Of a DNA stretch of 64,000 nt, positions 33,722 through 41,825 are shown one piece after another. This stretch comes from Thermasporomyces sp040195635 (GTDB taxonomy: Bacteria > Actinomycetota > Actinomycetes > Propionibacteriales > Actinopolymorphaceae), in the NCBI RefSeq assembly GCF_040195635.1, contig NZ_JBEFTX010000023.1:1-64000 (forward strand), written 5' to 3'. Position 1 is the stretch's first letter, and each line of letters starts with the position of its first letter. The position numbers were made by a program, and so were the translations under genes. The notes beneath the pieces were generated by a model that worked only from the letters and a program-made list of their open reading frames with translations, searched no databases and was not told where the DNA came from.

Positions 33722-34594
33722 TCACGCGCCGAACGCGGCGGTCGGGTTGTCGACCAGCAGCTGGCGGTGCCAGGACCGGTCGAGGAGCGGCAGCAGGTCG
33801 GTGTGCAGGAACGTGTAGCCGAGGAACTCCCCGCCACCCTCCTCGCCGACGTGGTACCACCCGCTGTCGTTGGCGACGAGCGTGCGGCCCAACAGACCGG
33901 CCGCCGCCATTCGTTCGACGCAGCGGCGCTGCCACTCGACGGCACCAGGCCGTAGGCCGTCGAACTCCACCCACGCGCCTGCCCGCGCGACACGCTCGTG
34001 GAACTCCGGGTTCTGCTCGGCCTGCGCGTGCACCCAGACAAAGCGTTCGGCCGGTACGCCGACCTCGGCGAACAGCTCCAGCTGCTGCACCGCCGCGACA
34101 CCGGCCGTCGTGTGTGACGCCACGGTGAGTCCGGTCTCGCGCGAGGCCAGTGCCGCCGCGCGGACCAGGGTCCTGTCGAGATCCTCGAGCGCTCCGTCGC
34201 GGACCGCCGTCTTGATGAACCGCGGCCGCATTCCGAAGATCCCGTCCCGATGCTCGGCCACGAACCGCGCCGCCAGCTGCTCCGCGGTGAGTTCTCGTGC
34301 GTAGGACGGAACTCCTACCCGGTCGGCCGCGCCGTAGACACCGGTGTTCGTCCAGATGTCGATCCCGCTCGCGTCGGCGAGCCGGGCGAGCAGCGCGGGG
34401 TCGCGACCGAGATGGTTCGGCGTGCACTCCAGCAGTCGCCGGCAGCCGAGGGAGTACGCCTCGGCGAGCTTGGGCAGCGCGAGCCCGAACACCTCGTCGG
34501 CGTCATAGGTGCCGGGGCTCACCACTCCGCCGAAGTCGACGAGGACGTGTTCGTGGGCGAGCACCGCGTCGGGGACGACGATCGGCTCGCTCAA
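33722..34594 (-). CDS. Phosphotriesterase-family metal hydrolase
   Basis: 290 aa TIM-barrel amidohydrolase (Php/PTE superfamily): LAHEHVLVDFGGV with the first metal His pair, RRLLECTPNHLGRDP, RFIKTAVRDG (bridging Lys), TVASHTTAG, WVHAQAEQNPEFH and TLVANDSGWYH (metal Asp). The start is TTG 34594, preceded by GGAGGAGGGG, and it overlaps the stop of the LCP gene as TTGA, so it is translationally coupled. Natural substrates of this family are usually lactones, not organophosphates. Why it is paired with an LCP ligase is not evident. Confidence 0.82.
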   Translation of the reverse strand: MSEPIVVPDAVLAHEHVLVDFGGVVSPGTYDADEVFGLALPKLAEAYSLGCRRLLECTPNHLGRDPALLARLADASGIDIWTNTGVYGAADRVGVPSYARELTAEQLAARFVAEHRDGIFGMRPRFIKTAVRDGALEDLDRTLVRAAALASRETGLTVASHTTAGVAAVQQLELFAEVGVPAERFVWVHAQAEQNPEFHERVARAGAWVEFDGLRPGAVEWQRRCVERMAAAGLLGRTLVANDSGWYHVGEEGGGEFLGYTFLHTDLLPLLDRSWHRQLLVDNPTAAFGA

Positions 34595-36303
34595 TTCCCC
34601 TCCTCCGACTTCGGCACCTTGGGGATCAGGCTTGGCGGGATGATCGCGTCTTCCTTCAGTGCGTTGAACAACGCGAGAGCCTTCTCCGTGTCCCACTTCA
34701 CCGCGCTGCCGACCGGTGTGCTGAGTCCCGGGTCGGCGATAGGCACCGTGAGCGTGGTCCCCTTGCCGGACGACACCGCCCGCATCGCGAGCGCGAACCG
34801 CGCCAGGTCGAAGACCCCGGTCGAGTCGCCGACGGTGAGGGCGTCGCCGTAGGCCATGCCGACCCGGGTGTAGCGGACCGGGTTGAGGATGGTCGAAGCG
34901 GTGAGCGTCTCCTTCATCACCGCGGACATGAACTGCCGCTGCCGTTCGACCCGGCCGAGGTCTCCGAGGGGGTCGAAGTAGCGGGCGCGGACGTAGCCGA
35001 GCGCGTTCGGTCCGTCGAGCTCCTGGCAGCCCGCCTGAAGGTCGATGTGGGCCTTGTCGTCCTTGACCGCCTTGGGCAGGCACATTCTCACGCCGCCCAG
35101 GCCGTCGACCACGCCGACGAAGCCGCCGAACCCGATCTCGACGTAGCCGTCGACGCGCAGCCCGGTGACGTCTTCGACGGTCTGGGCAAGCAGTTTCGGC
35201 CCGCCGAAGCTGAACGCCGCGTTGATCTTGTTGCGACCGTGCCCAGGGATGGGGACGTAGGAGTCACGGGGAAGCGAGACCAGTGTCGGGGGTGCGGTGG
35301 TGTTGGGCACGTGCAGCACCATGATGGTGTCGGTACGCCGGCCGCCGGCGCTTCCGGTACCGAGCCGGGTCTTCTCCGCCTCCGTCAGACCTTCTCGGCT
35401 GTCGGAGCCGACGATGAGGTAGTTGGTGCCGGAGCCGTCCTCTGCCCGCTCGTCGGTCGGTTCGAACGCCACCTTGTCGACCCGTCCCCAGGCGAGGACA
35501 GGGACACCGACGAGGATCAGGGCGTACGCGAGGATGAGCAGCAGGATGACGCGGAACGGACCGATCCGCCGCCTGCGTCGCGGGATCCGGGTGAGTCGTG
35601 GTCCATCCGACCCAGGTCCGCCCGGCGGCCGCAGCGGCGAACGTCCCGGAGGCGGCTCGTTGTAGTCCTCTGACAGCTCGTCGTAGGGAGACCTTCGGCG
35701 GGCGCCGTAGCCACCCTGGCTGTAGCCGCCCTGCTGGCCGGCCTGGCCGTAGCCGTCCTGGCCGTAGCCGCGTTGGTCGTAGCCACCCTGGCCGTAGCCC
35801 TGCTGGTCATAGCCGGCGCGCTGGTCGTAACCCCCCTGGCCGTAGCTGTCCTGCCCGTAGGGGTCCTGGCCGTAACCATGCTGGCCGTAGCTCTGTTGCT
35901 CGTAGCCCTGCTGGCCGTATGCGTCCTGACTGTAGCCATGCTGACCGTAGGCGTCCTGACCGTAGGCGTCCTGACCGTAGGCGTCCTGACCGTAGGCGTC
36001 CTGACTGTAGCCCTGCTGACCGTAGCCCTGCTGACCGTAGCCGGGCTGGTCGTACGCACCCTGGCCGTACCCACCTCGGTCGTACGCACCGGACTGGCCC
36101 TGCGGGTAACCGCCCTGGCCTTCCCCGGCGGGGCGTGGGGGAGGCTGCGTCTGGTCGTACGGGGACGCGCTGGAACGCGGCGGACGGGTGCGACGTCCCG
36201 TCGCGCTCGGGCGTCCGGACTCGTCGTAGAGCCAGTCGTACCGTGGGCTCTGTCCCGGTTCGCCTGATTCGTCGGGTTCTGGGCGATAGCCGCGGTTCGG
36301 CAT
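34591..36303 (-). CDS. LytR-CpsA-Psr family protein with a tyrosine-periodic low-complexity N-terminal tail
   Basis: 570 aa. Residues 64-200 are a Y-[GSDE]-Q-x-[GA] pentapeptide array with Tyr at nearly every fifth position (79, 84, 89 ... 159, then 165-199). A basic patch RRRRR (242-246) precedes one TM helix (about 252-272), so the tail is cytoplasmic. The outer domain is LCP: NYLIVGSDSREGLTEAEKTR, RRTDTIMVLHVPN, TLVSLPRDSYVPIPGHGRNK, INAAFSFGGPKLLAQTVEDV, YVEIGFGGFVGVVDGLGGVR, RARYFDPLGDLGRVERQRQF. LCP proteins attach glycopolymers to peptidoglycan using polyprenyl-phosphate donors. Divergent from the second LCP gene. By position it matches Rv3267. Confidence 0.92.
   Translation of the reverse strand: MPNRGYRPEPDESGEPGQSPRYDWLYDESGRPSATGRRTRPPRSSASPYDQTQPPPRPAGEGQGGYPQGQSGAYDRGGYGQGAYDQPGYGQQGYGQQGYSQDAYGQDAYGQDAYGQDAYGQHGYSQDAYGQQGYEQQSYGQHGYGQDPYGQDSYGQGGYDQRAGYDQQGYGQGGYDQRGYGQDGYGQAGQQGGYSQGGYGARRRSPYDELSEDYNEPPPGRSPLRPPGGPGSDGPRLTRIPRRRRRIGPFRVILLLILAYALILVGVPVLAWGRVDKVAFEPTDERAEDGSGTNYLIVGSDSREGLTEAEKTRLGTGSAGGRRTDTIMVLHVPNTTAPPTLVSLPRDSYVPIPGHGRNKINAAFSFGGPKLLAQTVEDVTGLRVDGYVEIGFGGFVGVVDGLGGVRMCLPKAVKDDKAHIDLQAGCQELDGPNALGYVRARYFDPLGDLGRVERQRQFMSAVMKETLTASTILNPVRYTRVGMAYGDALTVGDSTGVFDLARFALAMRAVSSGKGTTLTVPIADPGLSTPVGSAVKWDTEKALALFNALKEDAIIPPSLIPKVPKSEEGN
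35704..36114 (-). repeat. Degenerate 15-bp repeats encoding the YGQxx pentapeptide array
   Basis: The region consists of about 26 in-frame 15-bp units. Between about 35941 and 36000 four units are identical (CTGACCGTAGGCGTC on the plus strand), encoding D-A-Y-G-Q; the rest are diverged. The identity of the central units points to recent expansion. Confidence 0.88.
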
Positions 36304-36402
36304 GAGGGGCACGGTACCGGCTGAACGTCGAAGTAGCACGATCGGTGACAGGTCGACCTGGAGCGGCGTGGCGATTCTGGCCGTCGTATCCCGTGTGTTG
36401 GT

Positions 36403-37905
36403 ATGACCAGTGGCCGACAGCAACACACGGGGGAGCGACGCCGGATCATGGTCGAACGTGGGGAGGGCCGGCACTTCCGGCGTGCGGTGACGCTGCTGCT
36501 GATGACGCTGGTGGTCCCCGGGTCGGCGCAACTCGTCGCCGGCAACAGACAGGTGGGACGGATCGCCCTGCGCGTCGCGGCCGGTGCCGTCGCGGTGGGC
36601 GCACTTCTGGCGTTCATCGGCCTCGTGTCGCCACGCGCTCTCGTCTCGATCCTTGCCAATCCCGGACTTCTGCGCGTCCTCCAGCTCCTGCTGGTCGGGC
36701 TGGCCCTCGGCTGGCTCGGGCTGTTCCTGGACGCCTGGCGGCTCGGCGGGCCACTGGGCTTGCCGCAGAAGCAGCGCCTGACGTCGACGGTCATGACGCT
36801 CGGCCTGTCCGTCCTCGCGGTGAGCCTCGTACTCACCTCGTCGCACTACGTCGCGGTGGCGCGCCAGTCCCTCAAGGGCGTGTTCGCGGGGACGAAGGTG
36901 GTGGATCCGTACGCCGGCCGCTACAACGTCCTGCTGCTCGGAGCGGACGCCGACGCCGCGCGGGTGGGCCTGCGTCCCGACAGCATCACGCTGGCCTCCA
37001 TCGACGAGGAGAGCGGCCGGACGGCGCTGTTCAGCTTCCCCCGCAACCTGCAACGGGTGCCGTTCCCGCGCGGCACCGTCATGCACAAGGCGTTCCCGAA
37101 CGGTTTCAGCTGTGGGAACGAGTGCCTGCTCAACGCCATCTACATGTGGGCGACCGAGCACAAGTCGTTGTTCGGCAACCAGGTGGCGGACCCGGGCATC
37201 GAGGCGATGAAGGACGCCGTACGCGGGATCACCGGCCTCGACGTCAACTACTACGCGCTCGTCGACCTCAAGGGCTTCCAGGAACTCGTCGACGCGGTGG
37301 GTGGGGTGACCATCGACGTCAAGCGGGACGTGCCGATCACCGGCCCGGGCGGCGAGCTCCGCGCCACGATCAAGGCCGGACCGCAGCGACTCGATGGTTA
37401 CCACGCGCTGTGGTACGCACGGTCGCGCAGTGACTCGAGCGACTATGACCGGATGGCCCGGCAACGGTGTGTGATGGCGGCGATGCTGCACCAACTGGAG
37501 CCAGGAAACGTCCTGTTGAAGTTCCGGGAGATTGCGCGGGCAGGTGAGCAGATCGTGTCGACCGACATCCCGGCGAGCGAGCTCGACACCATGACCGGGC
37601 TGGCGATGAAGGCGAAGCGGGCGAAGATCACGTCCGTGCAGTTCGTCCCGCCGCTCATCATGACCGCCCGACCTGACTACCCGCTGATCAGGCGTACGAT
37701 CCGGGCCGCGATCGACGAGTCGAAGGACCGCGGAGAGTCGCAGAGCCTGGCCCGGTCATCGTCACCCAAGGCATCGGCCGCGCCCGACGGCGCCGGGAGC
37801 CCTGCGTCGTCGGACGGGCCGCGGGACGACGCCGCGACGCCTGGCCCGAGCAGGACGCCGGCCTCCCACGTCGATGACCTCGATCAGGTGTGCACGGCCG
37901 GATAG
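36403..37905 (+). CDS. Second LytR-CpsA-Psr family protein
   Basis: 500 aa. About four hydrophobic spans in the first ~150 residues (FRRAVTLLLMTLVVPGSAQL, ALRVAAGAVAVGALLAFIGL, LQLLLVGLALGWLGLFLDAW, MTLGLSVLAVSLVLTSSHYV), then the LCP domain with YNVLLLGADADAARVGLRPD, ITLASIDEESGRTALFSFPR, NCYYALVDLKGFQELVDAVG-type NYYALVDLKGFQELVDAVGG and LWYARSRSDSSDYDRMARQR. A Ser/Pro/Ala-rich tail closes it. The multi-span N-terminus distinguishes it from the first LCP. Start ATG 36403; the later ATG at 36448 is possible. Probably acts at the membrane in transfer of glycopolymer to peptidoglycan. Confidence 0.9.
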   Translation: MTSGRQQHTGERRRIMVERGEGRHFRRAVTLLLMTLVVPGSAQLVAGNRQVGRIALRVAAGAVAVGALLAFIGLVSPRALVSILANPGLLRVLQLLLVGLALGWLGLFLDAWRLGGPLGLPQKQRLTSTVMTLGLSVLAVSLVLTSSHYVAVARQSLKGVFAGTKVVDPYAGRYNVLLLGADADAARVGLRPDSITLASIDEESGRTALFSFPRNLQRVPFPRGTVMHKAFPNGFSCGNECLLNAIYMWATEHKSLFGNQVADPGIEAMKDAVRGITGLDVNYYALVDLKGFQELVDAVGGVTIDVKRDVPITGPGGELRATIKAGPQRLDGYHALWYARSRSDSSDYDRMARQRCVMAAMLHQLEPGNVLLKFREIARAGEQIVSTDIPASELDTMTGLAMKAKRAKITSVQFVPPLIMTARPDYPLIRRTIRAAIDESKDRGESQSLARSSSPKASAAPDGAGSPASSDGPRDDAATPGPSRTPASHVDDLDQVCTAG

Positions 37906-37925
37906 GAGCGGACCGCGGCGATCGG

Positions 37926-37931
37926 TAGGTT
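37926..37931 (+). promoter_or_regulatory. Probable -10 box of a leaderless glycosyltransferase transcript
   Basis: TAGGTT ends 7 nt before GTG 37939, with no Shine-Dalgarno sequence. It lies 20 bp past the LCP stop codon. Confidence 0.45.
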
Positions 37932-37938
37932 GTAGCCC

Positions 37939-38982
37939 GTGAGCCGCGAACCCGACGACTCCGGCGCCGACTGGCCACCGGTCTCGGTCATCATGCCGGT
38001 CCGCAACGAGGAGCGGCACCTGCGAGCGGCGGTCGGCCAGGTCCTCGCCCAGGACTATCCGGGCGCGGTGGAACTCGTGGTCGCGGTCGGCCCGTCGGAG
38101 GACCGGACCGAGGAGATCGCCCGCGAGATCGACGCCGCCGATGACCGGGTTCGGGTGATCGCCAACCCGGCCGGCATCACGCCCAGCGGGCTCAACGTCG
38201 CCATCAAGGAGGCGGCGTACGACGTGATCGTGCGGGTCGACGGGCACGGCATCCTGTCGGCGGGTTATCTCAGGCGTGCGGTCGAGGTGCTCCGGGCAAC
38301 TGGTGCGGACAACGTCGGTGGCGTGATGGCGGCCGAGGGCGAGACGCCGTTCGAGCGGGCGGCGGCGCGGGCTTACACCAGCCCGCTCGGGCTGGGCGGC
38401 GGGCGGTTTCACGTCGGTGGCGAGCCGGGGCCGGTCGACTCGGTCTACCTCGGTGTCTTCCGGCGCGAGACGCTCGACAAGCTCGGCGGCTTCGACGAGA
38501 CGTTCGTCCGCGCCCAGGACTGGGAGCTCAACTTCCGCATCCGGGCCGGCGGTGGCACGATCTGGTTCACCCCTGAGCTCCAGGTGACCTACCGGCCGCG
38601 ACCTGACCTTCGGGCGCTGGCCCGGCAGTTCTACCTCACCGGCCGCTGGCGCCGGGTGATCGGCCGCCTGCACCCGGGTACGTTCAACATCCGCTACCTC
38701 GCCGCGCCGACCGCGGCCGCCGGATGCGCCGTCGGCATCGTCGCCGGCCTGGCGGGGTTGCTCGCCGGGATTCCGCTGCTGGTGGCGGCGTTGGTGATGC
38801 CGGCGGGCTACCTGCTGTGCGTACTGGCCGGATCCGTCCTGGCGGGACGCGGCCTTGACTCGCGGGCGAAGCTCTGGCTGCCGGTCGTGGTGACCACCAT
38901 GCACATGAGCTGGGGGCTGGGTTTCCTCCTGAGCCCTCGCTCCCTCGCCCCCCGCGGCTCTGGGACGGCTCGCACTCCCTGA
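37939..38982 (+). CDS. Family 2 glycosyltransferase (ExoA-like)
   Basis: 347 aa. GT-A fold from residue ~14: VSVIMPVRNEERHLRAAVGQ, VVAVGPSEDRTEEIAREI, IVRVDGHGILSAGYL (DxD-like D-G-H), and FDETFVRAQDWELNFRIRAG with the acidic catalytic motif. Two or three TM helices follow (about 250-320), anchoring it to the membrane as in ExoA, a succinoglycan glucosyltransferase. Downstream of the LCP gene; converges on wzt1 with only a 4-bp gap. Probably builds an envelope polysaccharide. Confidence 0.88.
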   Translation: MSREPDDSGADWPPVSVIMPVRNEERHLRAAVGQVLAQDYPGAVELVVAVGPSEDRTEEIAREIDAADDRVRVIANPAGITPSGLNVAIKEAAYDVIVRVDGHGILSAGYLRRAVEVLRATGADNVGGVMAAEGETPFERAAARAYTSPLGLGGGRFHVGGEPGPVDSVYLGVFRRETLDKLGGFDETFVRAQDWELNFRIRAGGGTIWFTPELQVTYRPRPDLRALARQFYLTGRWRRVIGRLHPGTFNIRYLAAPTAAAGCAVGIVAGLAGLLAGIPLLVAALVMPAGYLLCVLAGSVLAGRGLDSRAKLWLPVVVTTMHMSWGLGFLLSPRSLAPRGSGTARTP

Positions 38983-38986
38983 CGCC

Positions 38987-39817
38987 TCATTTGCTGGTGG
39001 CGTTGTTGTAGGCCTTGGTGACGGTTTCTGCGTCGTCGTCCATTTTGATGGTGCCCTTGTCGAGCCAGATGGCGCGGGTGCAGGTTTTGGTGATGACGTC
39101 GAGGCTGTGGCTGACGAGGAAGACGGTGCCGGCTTCGTCGCGGAGTTCGCGGATGCGTTGTTCGCTGCGGCGGCGGAATTCCGCGTCGCCGGTGGCGAGG
39201 GCTTCGTCGATGAGGAGGACGTCGTGGGACTTGACGGCGGCGATGGCGAAGCGGAGGCGTTGGGACATGCCGGAGGAGTAGGTGCGCATGGGGAGGTCGA
39301 TGAAGTCTTCGAGGCCGGAGAATTCGACGATGTCGTCGTAGCGGGCTTTCGCTTGGGTGGGGGTGAGGCCCATGGCGAGGCAGCCGAGGAGGATGTTGCG
39401 TTCGCCGGTGAGGTCGTTCATGAGGGCGGCGTTGACGCCGAGGAGGGTGGGTTGGCCGTCGGTGTAGACGGCTCCTCGGGTGGCGGGGAGGAGGCCGGCG
39501 ACGGCTTTGAGGAGGGTGGATTTTCCGGAGCCGTTGCGGCCGATGAGGCCGATGGATTCGCCGCGGTGGGCGGTGAAGGAGACGCCGCGGACGGCGTGGA
39601 CTTCGCGTTGTGCGGGTGATTTTTCTCGGCGGAGGATCCGTGTGAAGGCGGCGGGGGCGTTGCCGCGGCCGGCGGTGGCGCCGAGGACGCGGTAGATGAT
39701 GTGCAGGTCATCCACGATCACCGTCGGCGCCGGGTCGTGCAGGTCGGTCAGGCTGCCCGTTCCTGCCAGACCGTCAGGGTCGGTGAGGCCCGCGCTGTGG
39801 CCCGGGTCGTCAGCCAC
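38987..39817 (-). CDS. ABC transporter ATPase (Wzt/TagH type), mosaic gene
   Basis: 276 aa. Walker A GLIGRNGSGKSTLL, signature YSSGMSQRLRFAIA, Walker B HDVLLIDEALATGD and LVSHSLDVI. It lacks the extra C-terminal sugar-binding domain of some Wzt proteins, so it resembles TagH/short Wzt. GTG 39817 overlaps the permease stop by 8 nt (GTGGCTGA). From about 39700 to the 3' end codons end almost only in C (CTC, GCC, TCC) with GAA, CAA and AAA preferred, unlike the first ~39 codons and unlike wzt2; this marks a recombinant gene. A decayed copy of its 3' end is at 40800-40915. Confidence 0.92.
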   Translation of the reverse strand: MADDPGHSAGLTDPDGLAGTGSLTDLHDPAPTVIVDDLHIIYRVLGATAGRGNAPAAFTRILRREKSPAQREVHAVRGVSFTAHRGESIGLIGRNGSGKSTLLKAVAGLLPATRGAVYTDGQPTLLGVNAALMNDLTGERNILLGCLAMGLTPTQAKARYDDIVEFSGLEDFIDLPMRTYSSGMSQRLRFAIAAVKSHDVLLIDEALATGDAEFRRRSEQRIRELRDEAGTVFLVSHSLDVITKTCTRAIWLDKGTIKMDDDAETVTKAYNNATSK

Positions 39818-40676
39818 GGCCGTACGCCTCCTCCCCGGCCCAGAAGTACATGATGCCGGCGCCGAACGCGACGACCGCCCAGCCGGCCGCGAGCACCCAG
39901 GCCAGCCGCGGGGCGGAGTGGGTGTCGATGAGCGCGTCGCGGACCAGCTCGATGTAGATCGCGCCCGGGTTGGCCTGCATGATGTCGCGCAACGGTCCCG
40001 CCGGGATGCGGTCGGGGATGACGAAGAAGACCCCTGACATGTAGAGCCAGGTACGCGTGATGAACGGCAGCAGCTGGCTGATGTCGGGCAGTCTCGACCC
40101 GACCCGCGCGATGAACAGGCTCAGGCCGAGGTTGAAGATCGTCTGCAGCGCCAGGGCCGGAATGGCGAGCAGCCAGGCGAACGTCAACGGCTCGCCGGTC
40201 GCCAGCACGATGATGCACAGCACGATCATCGAGACCAGCAGCTGCTGAAGTTCCACGATGGTGAAGGCCAGCGGCAGCGCTGCCCGCGGGAAGTGCAGCG
40301 CACGGATCAGCGCAAGGTTTCCTGAGATCGACCGTGCGCCCGAGGTCACCGACCGCTGCGTGAACGTGAAGACGAACACACCAGTCACCAGGAACGCGAC
40401 GAAGTTCTCGACGCTCTTCGCGGTCTGGAAGAGGATTCCGAAGATCAGGAAGTAGACGGCGGCATTCATCAGCGGCGTCAACACCTGCCACAGCTGCCCC
40501 AGCGTGGAGCTGGAGTACTGCGAGACCGTCCGCGAGGTCGCGAACGCCGTGATGAAGTGCCGGCGTTGCCACAGCTGGGCGAGGTAGGCGCCGAACGACG
40601 GTTGGGCCGAGCTCGGCGAGAGACCGTGGCGCTCGGCCAGCTCCGCCGCCGGGGCTGGGCTGGTGATCGTGGTCAC
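39810..40676 (-). CDS. ABC-2 type permease (Wzm/TagG type)
   Basis: 288 aa from GTG 40676, which aligns with the N-terminus of the second permease; an ATG at 40724 would add 16 residues. Six TM helices, for example TPLMNAAVYFLIFGILFQTA and MIVLCIIVLATGEPLTFAWL, and the conserved RSISGNLALIRALHFPRAAL and NPGAIYIELVRDALI. Exports a lipid-linked glycan with the ATPase encoded next. The homologous pair wzm2/wzt2 lies just upstream; the two permeases are clearly related but differ throughout. Confidence 0.9.
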   Translation of the reverse strand: MTTITSPAPAAELAERHGLSPSSAQPSFGAYLAQLWQRRHFITAFATSRTVSQYSSSTLGQLWQVLTPLMNAAVYFLIFGILFQTAKSVENFVAFLVTGVFVFTFTQRSVTSGARSISGNLALIRALHFPRAALPLAFTIVELQQLLVSMIVLCIIVLATGEPLTFAWLLAIPALALQTIFNLGLSLFIARVGSRLPDISQLLPFITRTWLYMSGVFFVIPDRIPAGPLRDIMQANPGAIYIELVRDALIDTHSAPRLAWVLAAGWAVVAFGAGIMYFWAGEEAYGRG

Positions 40677-40799
40677 AGGTAGCCCCGGTCGCGCGCCGAT
40701 CTCATGGCGACGAGAGTACGACATGCAAGGTGGCCTACCCGGTTAGCCGGGCGCGGCGAACACGGTCCGTTTCGATGGTGCATGTCGGATGAGGCGGGT

Positions 40800-40915
40800 C
40801 ACCTGCTGGTGGCGTTGTTGTAGGCCTTGGTGACGGTTTCTGGGTGGTGGTCCATTTTTGATGGTGCCCTTGTCGAGCCAGAGGGCCGCGCAGGTGGCGA
40901 TGATGACGCAGCCAC
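40800..40915 (-). pseudogene. Decayed 3' fragment of a wzt1-type ATPase gene
   Basis: Plus-strand TGGCGTTGTTGTAGGCCTTG and GGTGCCCTTGTCGAGCCAGA match the end of wzt1 (38999-39070) nearly base for base, starting at a stop codon and encoding A-Y-N-N-A-T-S-R. An extra T in the T-run (about 40856) and small deletions further on break the frame. It carries the C-ending codon style of wzt1, not that of wzt2. Lies between wzt2 and wzm1. Confidence 0.85.
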
Positions 40916-40985
40916 CGCCTCAGTTGCCACGTAGTGGCGGGCGTGTCGGCAGACGCCGTCCCGGTGCGTCGTGTGACGCTCCGGT

Positions 40986-41825
40986 TCAGCGGGCTCTAGG
41001 AGCTCTTCCGACGGCCTTCCCCAGGGTCTTCTCGGCTACTGCCTCTTGGTAGGCCTCCACGACCGATGCGGCATCGCCGTCCTGCTGGATCTTGCCGCGG
41101 TCCAGCCAGATCGCGCGGCTGCAGGTGGCTACGACTGTCTTGAGGCTGTGACTGACCAGGAAGATCGTGCCGGCCTCGTCACGCAGCTGTTCGATCCGTT
41201 CCTGACTGCGCCGCCGGAAGTCGGCGTCACCGGTGGCGAGGGCCTCGTCGATGAGCAGGACGTCGTGCGACTTGGCAGCGGCGATGGCGAACCGTAACCG
41301 TGAGGCCATGCCCGCCGAGTACGTCCGCATGGGCAGGTCGATGAACTCGCCGAGACCGGAGAACTCCACGATGTCGTCGTACTTCTCCCTGGCCTCGGCC
41401 GGTGTCATGCCCATGGCCAGGCAGCCGAGCACGACGTTACGTTCGCCGGTGAGGGAGTTCAGCAGTGCGGCATTGACGCCGAGCAGGGATGGTTGGGCGC
41501 TGGTGTAGACCGCGCCCTGTGTCGGTGGCAGCAGACCGGCGATCGCCCGCAGCAGTGTGGACTTGCCGGAGCCGTTCCGCCCGATCAGGCCGATCGACTC
41601 ACCTTCGTACGCGGTGAACGAAACACCGCGGATCGCCTTCACCTCGCGCAGGGCCGGCGAGTTCGCCCGCGTCAGCACTCGTTTGAGCGCCTTGGTGGCG
41701 CTCCCCTTGCCGGAGGTGCTGCCGTACACCCGATAGGTGATGTGCAGGTCATGGGCGACGATCGTCGGTACCCGCTTGGGGGCCTCGATCGCCGTCTGGT
41801 CGTCTCGCACCATCTGCTCAGCCAC
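40986..41825 (-). CDS. ABC transporter ATPase (Wzt/TagH type), second copy
   Basis: 279 aa. Walker A LIGRNGSGKSTLLRAIAG, signature YSAGMASRLRFAIA, Walker B HDVLLIDEALATGD. It shares large identical blocks with wzt1 (SIGLIGRNGSGKSTLL, KYDDIVEFSGL-like, IDLPMRTYS) but uses the normal codons of this genome. GTG 41825 overlaps the wzm2 stop by 8 nt in the same GTGGCTGA arrangement as pair 1. The tail after residue ~260 is basic. Works with wzm2 to export a glycan intermediate. Confidence 0.92.
   Translation of the reverse strand: MAEQMVRDDQTAIEAPKRVPTIVAHDLHITYRVYGSTSGKGSATKALKRVLTRANSPALREVKAIRGVSFTAYEGESIGLIGRNGSGKSTLLRAIAGLLPPTQGAVYTSAQPSLLGVNAALLNSLTGERNVVLGCLAMGMTPAEAREKYDDIVEFSGLGEFIDLPMRTYSAGMASRLRFAIAAAKSHDVLLIDEALATGDADFRRRSQERIEQLRDEAGTIFLVSHSLKTVVATCSRAIWLDRGKIQQDGDAASVVEAYQEAVAEKTLGKAVGRAPRAR

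Noticed and set aside
35773..36267. A long plus-strand open frame encoding a very hydrophobic Val/Leu/Ala repeat protein
   Set aside because: It is the exact antisense of the YGQxx repeats of the LCP gene; the hydrophobic pattern is a by-product of reading GTA/CTG complements. The LCP frame has a clear family domain and start.
39107..39619. An acidic Gly/Glu/Asp-rich plus-strand frame inside wzt1
   Set aside because: Antisense of the C-ending codon block of wzt1; composition is explained by that codon bias.
40858..41052. Small plus-strand frame over the wzt1-type relic
   Set aside because: It reads the decayed fragment in antisense and has no start signal or similarity.
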